This document shows, piece after piece, positions 30,489 through 41,849 of a DNA stretch of 64,000 nt. The position numbers were made by a program, and so were the translations under genes. Origin of the DNA: Yamagishiella unicocca (taxonomy: Eukaryota > Chlorophyta > Chlorophyceae > Chlamydomonadales > Volvocaceae); NCBI GenBank assembly GCA_003116995.1, contig BDSL01000006.1, positions 1,550,001 through 1,614,000 on the forward strand, given 5' to 3'. Numbering within the stretch: position 1 is the first letter of the stretch; each line of letters starts with the position of its first letter. Below the pieces are notes generated by a model. The model had not been told where the DNA came from. It was given only the letters and a program-made list of their open reading frames with translations, and searched no databases.

Positions 30489-33400
30489 ATGGTATCTATT
30501 GTGGGAAACGCTACCCATATAGAGCTCATGCCAAGCACTGCAGCTAGCAAAGTTGTGCAGTCTACTGCTGAGAATGGAAGCTTGCGGGCCATGGACGGAG
30601 ACGCGACGGCAACGGAAAAGGAGGGAGGCTACCGGGCGAAGCGCTATGCAGTGAAATATGAGCCTCCTTGCATCTTTTTGGAGTATGAAGACACGAGCAA
30701 GAAGCGGAGGGTCCGGGCGGTGAGGAGACCCAGAAACCTTGCAGCCTCTTCAGAACCTTCGTGGAGCTCCTGACTCATCTGTCGCCGCATATCCCTTCAG
30801 GTTAAGCTCAATGAAATCCAAGATAACGTGGATGTGGACCGCCTCACTAGGAAGGTGGGATGCACGCGGCAGGGTGACAGCTCGAGCATCGGTGGAAGGG
30901 CTATGTAAACTGACCAGCCTGTCCGCCCTTACAGGTGATAAGGAGCTTTCCTCGTAGGCTTGAGCCAACCTCCGTCAAGTATGACCAGGTGCGGGGCGGA
31001 CCGTAATGCACGTTGGGCTCGCCTACTGTACGTGTATCCAGTAGCATAATCCCAATTGGTGCTCCGCGTGTCATTTGATACTGTCAACAACGTAGTCTGT
31101 CTTAGGAAGAACACGCTGCGGGTTACGTTGACCCAAGTCCATTGCAGCTTGCCTGTCGTCGCGTTGGGAGGGTGTGATCGAGGTCCCGAAAGTTGTTCCA
31201 ACGAAAAAGCGCTGGATTGATTGACTTTGGGGCGCCAAAGCCAAGGTGACTCAGCTTTAGGGATGGGGCTTCCCTTGCCAAACGTTCCGTCAAATAAGCA
31301 CTGCCCCACGCCGCACCCTAATCGGGCGCAGTCGCACCGTGCGCCTAGTCATTACCCATGAAAACTACAGCGCACGGACTTGCCTCATGCCGGCTGATTG
31401 CCGACTCTCCAACTGGGCTCGTCGCGGGCCAATAGTGGCGCTCGCAGCGCATGGGGCCGGGGGAGACGTTGCGGTCGCAGCCGGTGTTGCTTGGCTTGCC
31501 AGCTAGCCCGACAACAGCTAGCAGGGCTACGGCGTGAACAGGGGAAGAGGAAGGGTCGGTGTGCAAGTGGACGGCGCTGCGCTGCAACCTGCCACCGGAC
31601 CCCTGGCTGCCTCGTTCCCGCTGGCCCCAACCCAAGCTCCTCCACCCAATCCTGCATTCTTTCTCCGGAACCAGTTCCCCTTTCCGGAACCAGTTCCCCT
31701 TTCCGGAACCAGTTCCCCTTTCCGGAACCAGTTGCCCTTTCCCCAAGCTCGCAAACCCGTGCGGGCCCATCGCATCCCCCGGTTCTGACTCGCAACCACG
31801 CCACACCCTGCACTCCTGCCCCCCTATCCCCTCCCTCCCCCTCTCAAGCGCAAAGCGCTATATCCCCAGCGACCCACTACCCCTCCACAACACTTGCCTG
31901 GCCTGTGTCATCGCACCTCCGCCCGTGCGACCATTCGCCCTCTGTTATCAAACGCACGCTAACCGGGGCCTTCCATATGCCCTTCGTTTTACGTGTTTTC
32001 GTTCACCGTCGCGGGCTGGGGGTCAGTCCCCCGTTAAAACTGCGAAACAACCCACTACCATCACACAATCACTACCAAACCACCGCCACCAAACTACCAC
32101 CAAACCACCGCCCTGGCGACGTGGTGATCGCCTCTCCCCCCCGTCGCAGGTCCGCAAGTTGGTGGTCAAGCTGGTGGAGTTCCTGGGGGCAAGCAACGGC
32201 GGGGGCGTCGCAGTCCGGAGCCTTGCGCCGCTGGGCCCCTCCCGTCTAGGCTCCGGCGGCGGCAGCTCCAGCCATGACGGCGGCGCCGCCGCGCCGGGGC
32301 GCCTCTCCGACAGCAGCGGCTGCGACAGCGCCAACGGCAGCTTCTCATCGCCGCTGCCCACCATGTCGCCTCGGATGGACCCGCGGGGCCCCACGGGGCG
32401 ACTGGGTCTGGCGGGCGTGGCCGCCAGCCTCAGCAACCAACACCGGGGGAGCGTCGAGTCGACGATGAGCAGGTTCTCGACCAGCACGGCTTGCAGCAGC
32501 CGGAGCAGCAGCGAAGAAGGCGGGGACGGGGAGGGGCTGGCGTCGGCGCTGGACGAGCTGGAGAAGGAGATGGGAGCGGCAGGTGAGGCGAAGTGGCGGG
32601 CTGGGCGGGGTTGGCGTAGGATCGCGTATTTGCCCGTCGAGGATTGAAGATGTGGGTGGGGTAGCGTGCGGGCGCTGTTTGAAGGGTGGGGGTTGGCGAG
32701 AAGACCCGGCTACACGACGTAGAAGACGGGGGACATCGGATACTAGCCGGCGAATAATTTTCAGACACGGCTTTTGAGTGTGCGGGGAGAGGGGTCGCGC
32801 GTTGCGGGTTGGGCGCGTGAGTCTGGACGCGATGTTGGGCTGGCGGCAGGGCGGCGAGGGGAGTGGCGCAGGTGGAGGGAGGCATCAAGGAGCTTTCAGG
32901 CAGTCAGACGCTCGCCGTGTCCCGTCTCCCACTCGGTACCATATCCGATCCAGGGAGGCCGGAGCATTTCCACAACCTCTGTGTACACTTCCGCACGCGC
33001 ATTCACGCTACGTAGCGCTAGTGTTCGCACGCACGCACACGGGTGGCGTACCTCTCCACACCTCACCACGACCGCACATCGCGCGCCGTCCCCCCAGGCT
33101 CCACCTCCGGCCTCTCCACCCGCGCCAACTGCTCAGGCGGCTCCTCTGAACTGGACTCCCGCGACTCGTCCTTCTCCTTCCGGGACCGACCCACCATCGC
33201 AGCCACGCCCGCTACGTCCCTCGCGGGGCCCGGGGCGGCGGCGGTTGCGGGGGCGGCTGCCGCCAAGAGCCGCTTCGCCGCGGAGGCGGAGAAGCTGGTG
33301 ATCGGTCTGGAGGTGACGGAGGACCTGGACCTGAACAGGGTAGGGCGCGTGTGGCGGCAGGGCAGGGGGGATGTGGGTCGGGGGCACAGGCAGTCGTCCA

Positions 33401-34933
33401 CGTAGGGAACAGCTACCGGTCGCAGCTACCGGCACAGCGAGGTCTAGGCGTACCCGCCAGCACGGCACCCTGGTGGCTGGGGCATTGCGCCAGAACGCAG
33501 GTGCTGGCTGTCTGGCCGGGCTGGCTGTGCGATAAGGCTGCCCTGCGCGGTCCTGCTCTCTAAAGCACAGGGAGCCGATCACCGTCTCAGGTAGCGTTCC
33601 CCCCCACACGGTGGGGCCTGTCGACATGTGGTGCGGCGGCACCAGCAGCCCGGGCATGTTGCAAGCAGCAGCGGGCCCGGAGAGGAGGGGGCACTGGGGG
33701 GCGGGGCGCGGCGAGCTCGGGTGTATACCGGTACAACCCACGCTGCAGCGTGGCGCGGCGGCTGAGGCGTGGGGCGGCGGCTGAGGCGTGGGGCGGCGGC
33801 TGCAGCGTGGGGCGGCCTCCTGCTCGGCTTCGCGGTGGCGAGTCGGTGGTCGGCAGCCGGTGCTGGGGAGGGCCCCGAGGCGCCCAGCCACGCTCGACAT
33901 GCGCGCCGCCTCCGCCCTCGCAATGAGCCGCCCCCTCCCGGTTGGGGCCTAACCCATATCGTGTCTCCTGGGTAGCCCTGCCGGCGCACTGCGCACCTGT
34001 TCCCCCCCCAATCCTTTTTTACAAACCCACCCAGCCCAACCCTCTCCAGCCGGCTACTCCCATCGTTCTCTTGCTTTGAGTTCGATTCCGGTTCCGTGTG
34101 TGGGCGATAAAGCGCCCGCACACCTCCCTTTCGTGGATTGTATCGCGACTTGGCACTAAACCCTAAAGCAACCCCCGCACCAGGTCACCGAGTTGGAGCT
34201 GAAAATGGCCAAGATGGCGATGGAGGAAAATTTCCGGAAGAACCAGCTTCGGCCGGGAGACGAAGGATACGAGTACGACAAGCAAGAGGAGTTTGGACCG
34301 CCCACGCTGGACAACGACTGGGACGAGAGCGGCGACGAGGAGGAGGTGGGTGGGCGCGCCGTAGTGCCGTGGTTCGTTGCCCGGGGCTGTGGAGGCTGAT
34401 ACCATTATTTCGGTGGTTGGAGGCGTGTCGGTGGGCCCCGCATCTGGGTCGGGGCAGTGCCGCCGGGGAGAGGGTTTAAGGCGGCGGGAACAGAAGCCGC
34501 TCTTGGGCTTGATTAGCGCTGGGCGGCGCGGCATTGCGGCGGCGGTGTAGGGCATGCCCTCGTCCCTCTTCGCCTTCGTCGTTTCACTGGCGTCGTTTCA
34601 CTGACGTCGGTTCACTGCCGTCGATTTACTGACGTCGGTTCACTGACGTCGATTCACTGGCGTCGATTCACTGACATCAACTCACTCGCGTCGATTCACT
34701 GACGTCAATTCACTGGCGTTTTCTTCCCCCCCTGACGTTTCCCCTTGGCGCAGCCCTCTGATCAGCCGGAGGTGGACTGGGCTGACATCCATGCGGCTAT
34801 CCGCAAGCCCGGGTCCGCAGCCCCCGTCACCACCGTGCAGGTTCACGCAGGCGGCTCCTCGGGAGACGACTCCACGAGCCTGGGCCGCAGCAAGAATGGC
34901 CACAGCCCGTACAACAGCAACGACTGGCCTTGA
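30489..34933 (+). CDS. CEP19: CEP19-like basal-body protein with large insert
   Basis: Seven exons: 30489-30719, 30801-30854, 30935-30988, 32150-32582, 33098-33339, 34184-34345, 34754-34933. Phases close, giving 451 residues. Human CEP19 has about 167 residues. The conserved parts are split: KRYAVKYEPPCIFLEYED (51-68), RRVRAVKLNEIQ, VRKLVVKLVEFLG (114-126), and EDLDLNRVTELELKMAKMAM through ENFRKNQLRPGDEGYEYD. Between the second and third blocks lies about 200 residues of Ser/Gly/Ala-rich insert. A tail with EVDWADIHAAIRKPG follows. In other ciliates and animals CEP19 works with FOP and RABL2 at the ciliary base to admit IFT-B; a basal-body role here is inferred. Exons 2 and 3 are both exactly 54 bases. 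Later ATGs in exon 1 (codons 14 and 35) are alternative starts. Confidence 0.87.
31664..31740. repeat. 19-bp tandem repeat x4 (CEP19 intron 3)
   Basis: Unit TTTCCGGAACCAGTTCCCC. Each unit contains the imperfect palindrome CCGGAACCAGTTCC. Confidence 0.85.
34096..34123. repeat. 11-bp hairpin in CEP19 intron 5
   Basis: Left arm GTGTGTGGGCG, loop ATAAAG, right arm CGCCCGCACAC. Fully paired with one G-T wobble, about 60 bases before the exon 6 acceptor. Confidence 0.65.
34578..34717. repeat. 14-bp tandem repeat x10 (CEP19 intron 6)
   Basis: Consensus GTCGATTCACTGAC, ten successive units with scattered single-base differences, ending about 36 bases before the exon 7 acceptor. Many junctions contain GACGTC. 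Confidence 0.85.
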
Positions 34934-37900
34934 ACTGGCATGGCTTGCGCGGCGGGCGCCGCGCGACACCACTGACCCGCGGGTCAGTCACGCTGACCCA
35001 GGGGTCAGTCATACTTCTCCGCGGGGCAGTACTTCGCCTCGCCCGGCGGCACCTGGCGACTGCTGGCGGCGGCAGTGCATCCGCTGCAGGTGGAGGTCAC
35101 GGGGGCAGTACCGCGCAGCTGGGGATGATGCTCCTGCTTCGCTGGATTGCCGCCCCCACCCCCACCCCCCGGGAGCTGCACGATCTTTGCACCCCGTGCG
35201 GAGCACAGCGCCAGCGAGCGGCTCGACGCATTTGGTGTGACGAAACCTTCGCTCGTATGGCAGGTGGTTTCTTGGGAATTATTTAAGACAACAGAGTCCT
35301 TTGCGCTTGAGGCCGATCTTGGGATGGATCTTCCGGAAGGAAAAGCCGCCGCACCTTCGAGTGTGGGTGCGTATTGTGGTTCTTGGCGATGGGGTAGTTG
35401 CAGGGGAGGCTGCTCCTCTCACCGGCTGCGGGCGCAGTGCGGGAGCAGTGTGTTGTTGGGTTTGGGATTGCCGCCGCCCTTAGCTGCGTGGGTGAGGAAC
35501 GTTAGGAATATGGGGTCTACAGGCGTCAAACCCAAACCCCTGAAAGCATGACCCCTTGCCATCGCAAAATTGACGTTGCTAAGTGCACTTTCTCGCAAAC
35601 ATAGTACACAAGTGAAGCTGCGCCACCGCTCCCCGCCCGTCTGCGCTGGCGCGTCGGGGGACGTTGTTTGGCTCCAGGGAAGGGAGTGCCGTGCGTGGTG
35701 GTGGTGGTGAGGGGATAGCGCAATCTCTTTATCTTCAACCTTTTCAATTGTCTTTGATTTATGGGTTCAGGCCCCGACTCGTCGTTACCCGACCTTTCGG
35801 CTGCTCCCATCCGCGGCTAGGGAGGGACAGCGCGCACAGCTGTAGCCGGGTGCTGTGGCGCAGGGGGGGGAGAGGGCTCAAGGGGAAGTGGGCCGAATGA
35901 CCCTCGGCGGCGCCCATAGCACCTCACGTCACCTCTCTGGGGCACAAGGCTCGCAGCTGGACTGCCTTCTTCTGTGCCGTGACGGGTGCTCGTACCACCG
36001 ACGGTTGGCGGTTGGCAACCGTCAGCGAAACTGGACTAATAGCGGTTTCAGACCACGGTTCGGACCTGCACTGGGCTCTTGAAAGGAGCCGGGGCCAGGC
36101 CGAGCCGGGGCGCGTTTCTCCTTCCTGCTTCCTGCAGGCGTTTCTTTTGCGCGGGCGACCGCAGCCTGCCAGCCGACAATACACGCCAGCTGTCAGCCCG
36201 AAAGCATTTGGGGCTGCTGCTGCTGCTGCGTGGATGGTAACTAGGCGTGTATGTGCATGTGACTCAATGAGGAAGGACGCTTGTGACTGGGAGGTGGAAG
36301 GCCGGGCGAGAGCGTTGTTTGTAATGCGGAGGCAGGGCGAGGTGGAGCGCCGGTGCGCGGCGCGACCGGGCAGCAATGCTGGCATGGAGCTGAGGGGGAG
36401 CATTGCCCTGTGCCGCTGCACCCGGTGGGTAGACGTACGGAGCCGGGCACCGTGCCACAAGATTAGCGGTTGGCTCAGTGGAACGGTTAGTGGTTGGCAC
36501 GCGGGGTGTCACCATGGGAGGCTGTAGTTGTAGGGCTGGCCGAGCCAAGGATTCGGCTTGTGGTTTTCGAAGCGATAACCGCGTGCTGTGCATGTATGTA
36601 ACCTTCGGGCGAGATGGTGATACCTACGCCCCTACACCACACCCGACTTCTCCCCACGCTGCACGCGGGCCAGGATGAAGCTGCTTACGTGGTAAGGCCT
36701 CCACGTCGGGTAAGCATCCTAGGGTAAGGGGCTTGAAGTGCGGGCAGCCGCAAGCATGCCCCTCCTGCCATGCCAAGCAAGTGCCGTGATACGTAGCGCC
36801 TGCTTGCTTCTTACCCCTTTCACGCTTTCCCTCGGTCAGCCCACCGATGACCCTGTCCCCGCCCCCGCCTCGACGAAGGCTTGCCACACAGCAGCTAAAC
36901 ACCTCTTGAAGGTTGGAGCGCGGGGAGAAATATGTTATCGCCAGGAGTTCCCCCTTTCCCGCGATGCCACTGACAGCTGTCGCCGTAGCTCCCCTGGGTG
37001 CCCCAATACAGTACGGCATGCTCCAGGGCAGCCGGGAACATGAATTTCCCAGCCCGTCTTAACTGTATCATGTACTGACCTTTCACGCCTGGCGAACAGT
37101 CACACCATGCGTTTTAACATTCTCTCCTTCTTCGTGGTTTTGGCTCGTGCAGCCCATATCCACAACGTCACAACACGGCACGTCAAGTGCAAATTCCCAA
37201 TAACAAGAGAGTATAACGTGATCGAGTTTCCACTATACGAGGTTTCACCTAAGACACTCGACACGACAAGGGCTCTTGCCACAACTACGCCAAGCATATT
37301 GAAGAGCCATACACATCTCACTATTGGCCAAGGATCAACTTGACATCGGATCATCCTTGGACATCTATCAAACGTGCTTATTGGGAACGGGATATGGGGA
37401 ATTTGCCCAGGGATAATGAATGCTGGGAACACATTTCCCAGCGTGGGCCACTCTCTCCCCGTTATGTCTCCAGTCCTAAAGGAACCTTAACCCCTGTTCC
37501 TGCCGCATCGCCGATCACGAAGTTCGGCGAGTTCTACGCGGAAAGGACCCTGGAAAGCGTGCCCAACTCCTGTGCCAGAAACGTGGATTCAGCCGGTTGC
37601 ACAGGTGCACAGCAGACACCGCGAGTCAAGGTGCACAGGTGCACAGCATACACGTTACAAAGATCGGAGCGCTCCCCGACGCTTCCCAGCATCCGTGCCC
37701 CGCCTCCTCGCGAACGTGAGCACCAACCTGGTGCCGCTCCAGCGCACAGCTCCTGCCGCAGCCGGTCACCACCCAGCACGACCCCCGGTCCGCTCCGCGT
37801 TATGACTCCTGGCGGTTGCGAGTGGGAAGAGGGGCAGCACTGGCGCCGGCGCCCCGCTAGTGTGCAGCAGCACAGGGGGCGTGCCGCCAGTCCCAAATGC

Positions 37901-38828
37901 AACGCTCGAATGCCCACGACTCCAACCAAGGCCAAGGCCACACTGCGGTCCCGCCTTGCAGCCTGCCCTCCACGCAAGCAGCGCCGTAGTCAACCGACCC
38001 CCGAGGGTCGTACAACGGCCGCCAAAAAATGCCGTACGGGTCGGCCAGAGACGACCGCTCGCGGCTCTCCTTCCAGGCGGGAGGACACGTCTCCGCCTCC
38101 ACTCCCAACCTGCGTCCTGACCTGCCACCTGCCGCGTGCTGGCCCGCTGCCGCAGCTCCCACCCCTCTCACGCATCGCCAGCTGCCGCCGTGCTGTGCCG
38201 GCCGCACACACAATACACAGTACACGGGCTCCCAGTCGCCAAACCACGCTGCGCGCGCAGCCTTGTCTGTCTGTTAACTTTCCGTTGTGGGTCGTCGGCG
38301 CTTAGCGGTGACCCCCCTGCCGACCCGGCCAGCGCCGAGGAGCTGAACCATACGCGGCTGCGCTTGTGCGTCCTTGCGAACGACGAGCTACGAGCCGAGC
38401 GGAGAACCCCCGAGCAAGCGACCGACACCACCCATCCAGCTGGTGCACATCCGCCACCCGGTCCACCCTAAGCTCCCAGTCCTGGCACCGCAGTAGCCGC
38501 CACGTCAGCACCGCTCCCGCTACCGCTCCCGCGCTTAGCTACAGCTGACTGCAGCCTCGTCGTCAGTCCACCACCTCCTGTCTCTCCTCGCCCGCAACCG
38601 CTCCTGCTGAGGATCCTATGCCTCTCCTTTGCAACGCGCTCTCCGCCTGTTTGCGGAGTGCGCACACCTGCTCGCGCGAGCATACACACGCCTACGCCTA
38701 CACATACACACCAGCACAGCACCCCCCCTGCAACCCTGCCCCCCCCCACCCCTGCAACCCTGTCCCCCCCACCCCTGCCCCCCCTCCTCCTCCCCTCCTA
38801 CGCTAGGGCCATCCAGTCTGCGTCAGGG
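34934..38828. other. Convergent spacer between CEP19 and DCN1
   Basis: 3.9 kb between two converging genes, the longest non-genic stretch in the window. It holds the palindrome at 34971, a TGTAA near 36597, a TTACA at 37655 that could serve DCN1, and a short ATG-initiated frame at 37107-37343 (78 aa, hydrophobic start, no family recognised). The longer frame at 37340-38305 has no ATG at its start. I see no convincing gene; a relic of a mobile element is possible but no termini or enzyme motifs are visible. Confidence 0.45.
34971..34988. repeat. Perfect 18-bp palindrome downstream of CEP19
   Basis: ACTGACCCGCGGGTCAGT, 38 bases past the CEP19 stop, followed at once by a second CTGACCC-AGG-GGTCAG inverted repeat. 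A candidate 3'UTR hairpin. Confidence 0.75.
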
Positions 38829-41328
38829 TCATTTCCCGCTCTTGGCCTTCATGTGCTCCACGAACTCATCTAGGAGGTAGGGCCAGGCGCTGGTCTCGTC
38901 GAAGTTGGAGAAGTCAGGCTTGACAGACTGCGAAAAAAGAGGAGAGAGGGAGCGGAGGTGAGGGAGCATCAGCGGGACCTACACAAGCGCAGAGAAGCAC
39001 CTCTTGTGTGCGGTGCCGATGGGGAACGCCTCGTCCCATCGGAGAGGCCTCGTCCCGTCAAGCGACGAGGCATCCCAAAAGTGGTGGACTGATGATGGGG
39101 TAAGTGGTAGTGGTGGACGGGAGCACCTGCCTAGCCCGTGGGAGGTGTTCCCAAACCTCAGCGGAGCGCCGAACGACGTGTGTGACGCGGCCCCAGCAAC
39201 GCGCACGAACCTTGATGAAGTCGAAGAGCTGCAGCCACGTGTCCTTGGAGATTGCCCGGTTGTGGTGCTTTGTGAGGAACTCGCACCAGTCGTCGATCAG
39301 GGGCCACCGTTGCTCCGGAACCGAGAACAGCAGCTGCCACATCCCCACCGCGGTGTCCAGCTGGACGCACTTTTGGCCCTTCTGCGCGGAGGGACGCGAC
39401 GGGACCGGACGCACCACAAGAGGAGAGGCAGGGCTCTACGAGCTGTCCTGAGTCCGAGGAAAGGCCAACTGCAAGTCCCTGGACCCTTCCTGTTCGCGAA
39501 GGATCCTCAGCCAACTCGCGCCGGCCCATTTCCCAAACCTAACCCATCCCGCCCCCGCGCCTCCCTCACCCCCGCGCCACGCGCTGCAAGCGCGCACCCT
39601 CTCCCCAGCCCCCGCCAGCCCGCCAGCCGCACCCACCTCCCTTGAGAAGTTGTAGGCGAAGGAGTAGACCTCCCGGAACTTTGCGTCCGCGCGCACCTCC
39701 GTCCGCAGGTCTGGCACGCGCCGCTTGAGCTTCTCCAGGCTGTCCACCCCCAGCTTGACCAGGCCGGACGTGAACTCGTCCTTCGAGTACTCGCACATCA
39801 CCGCGGCGTTCTGGACGCGACGCAGCGACCCGTGGGACGTTGTTAACGGAAGGAGTTATGAGGGAAGACGTCCTAATAAGTGGCGTGCGTGCCGTGGCGG
39901 CTGTCAAGGACCGCAACGGAGGGAGGGCGTTGCGGCCGGACGACGCATTAGTGGCTGTCGACATGCGCCCAGGCAGGGACAGGAAACGAATCTGTCCCTT
40001 GCTGAAGGGTAAACGGGGAGTGCCCCACACCCGCCCCCACGTCATGCACGCCCTCCCAGCTCCGCCCCTCCCGCGTGCCTCCCAGCACCTAGCCTTACAC
40101 AAGTAGCTCTCCCGCCGCCCTTATCGCAGGCCCACTCGGGACCCCGCCATGTCCGCGCGGCCCCGAAACCATCTCCTGACCACATCTAGCGGCCACCGTT
40201 CCAAGCCCACATTGCCTTCCTGCCGTTGCCATAACGCGAATGAAGGCTGCGCCCGTCTGCCTCTCGTTCCCCTCCCCTCTCCCCTTCACCTCCTGCGGGT
40301 TTCCTCCCCTTCCCTCTCACCATGTAGCAGCTGATCACCAACACCACGATGTCCGTGGGGTCCACCTCCAGGTCCTCGCAAAAGCGAGTGATGCCGTCCA
40401 CCGATATGAGGTCCTCGCCGGGTTCTGCCGGGTGAAAATTGAGGCGGCATGCAACACACATGCGAGGGAGTGCTACCGTTTAAAGGTTCCCGAAGGTTCA
40501 GGCGGCGGCGTGTGGTTGTGTAGCGTATAAAAAAGGAAAGAGACAAGGGGCCAAGGATTGGAATATGCTGTGTGCAGTTCATGAGTGTGAAGTAAGCAGC
40601 CACACGTTTAGGCAGCAGCGGGGCTGGGTTTGAAGGAGTCGCTTGGATCCAAAATACATGGCACCGGGTCGGGCAGATGCGCGACTGCCTACTGCACGCA
40701 TCATACCATGGGGGAGAGGGTAGATTATGGGAGACATATTAACGTACTGACACTTTGTGAGTGGCTCCTCGCGGATCGGTTTTCACGAAACCACGATATG
40801 AACATTGGATGTCATATGGCTTTGGGGGAGTGATAGACATGGCGTCGTGCCGAGGGCTGCGGTGTGGGTGGTTGTGGGGGGCCGGCAAGAATCAAACCCG
40901 GCCAGAACCCAACGGCCGTCGCTCAACGCCCATGCTCAAAGACCTAAACCCCGCCGGACAGACCTTTATAATGCTGATACATGGCCTCAACGGCTCGCAG
41001 ATCAAGACCGCCGGAGCTGGCCGACTGGACAGCCAAACCTGACGTGTAGAAATGGTCGATGGCTTGCTCCACGCCCCATCCGGAAGTCTTCAGACAGTCT
41101 GTTGCTATCTTCTCACTGCACGCCAGGAGCAACACGCAGCGCGTCACACGCACCGCTCCGCGCATGCTGGTGCTCAAAAGGATCCCACCTGCTGCCGGTG
41201 ATGCCCCTAAACTGCGTGATTTTGTCCTTTTGTTGCTTAGTGAGGCGGTTCTGCGCCGACGGGGCAACAAGCGCGGTCAGGATCCAGGAGCATTCTGCTG
41301 AAGGTGAAGCGCATGGCATACGCACCAT
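38829..41328 (-). CDS. DCN1: DCN1-like cullin neddylation factor
   Basis: Seven exons: 41326-41328, 41189-41250, 40964-41115, 40321-40424, 39637-39810, 39211-39381, 38829-38927. Phases close, giving 254 residues, close to the usual 255-260. The N-terminus NRLTKQQKDKITQF plus SSEKIATDCLKTSGWGVEQA is the UBA-like domain. Then comes the PONY (Cullin-binding) domain with GITRFCEDLEVDPTDIVVLV, EYSKDEFTSGLVKLGVDSL, and the C-terminal NRAISKDTWLQLFDFIK and DETSAWPYLLDEFVEH blocks. The family is a scaffold E3 that promotes Nedd8 transfer from Ubc12 to cullins. The first coding exon is just the ATG: intron 1 begins at the next base (ATG|GTGCGT, 75 bases). Reading through it would replace the conserved N-terminus with an unrelated sequence, which supports the splice. 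Confidence 0.92.
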
Positions 41329-41849
41329 GGTTATTAGCCGCCTAAAAGGACCAGCTTGATGCCCGCAACACTAATGGAACGGCCCCTGCTGGCCGCCCCC
41401 CCCTCCGAACCGGACCCGGGTCGCTTTTTTTTACAATACTCCTATTGATGGGCGTGTTTGTTGGAGTAAAATGCTCAAGAATATTTATGCAAACGTGATG
41501 CAAATGTATGAACAACTTTGCCTATGGCTAGGAGTAAAATGTGTCATGGGAGAAGTAGAGCCCGTTCGGCCTGTCATAGATCAGCCATACACGTTCTCTA
41601 ATGAAAGTTGACGATATAATTACCTGTAATACTGCAGGTACCTCAACTTCACTCTTTATCTTAACAACGTGCTTTACTCGGTGTTACCCGCGCCCAAAGC
41701 TATTTTAACTTCTCAAGCTGACCTGACCTGTTCGCGGTTTAGAGTGTTTTATGCGTGCTCAAACAAATCAGTATAGCGGGACCCTAGGACCGGCGACTCT
41801 TTAACAAGAACGTTGACTGCTTACCTCTACACTTTGACGCCGCGTGGAC
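41329..41849. promoter_or_regulatory. Divergent upstream region, DCN1 / AIDA-like
   Basis: 521 bp between the two start codons, AT-rich in 41420-41770, with a T-run at 41425-41432. It should hold both promoters. Confidence 0.5.

Noticed and set aside
34060..34130. tRNA-like GTTCGATTCC stretch in CEP19 intron 5
   Set aside because: It has a T-loop-like motif and a nearby hairpin, but no acceptor stem, D-arm or anticodon arm in register.
37340..38305. 321-codon plus-strand open frame
   Set aside because: It has no ATG at its start, biased basic/Pro composition, overlapping open frames on the other strand, and no recognisable motif. Long chance frames are common at this GC content.
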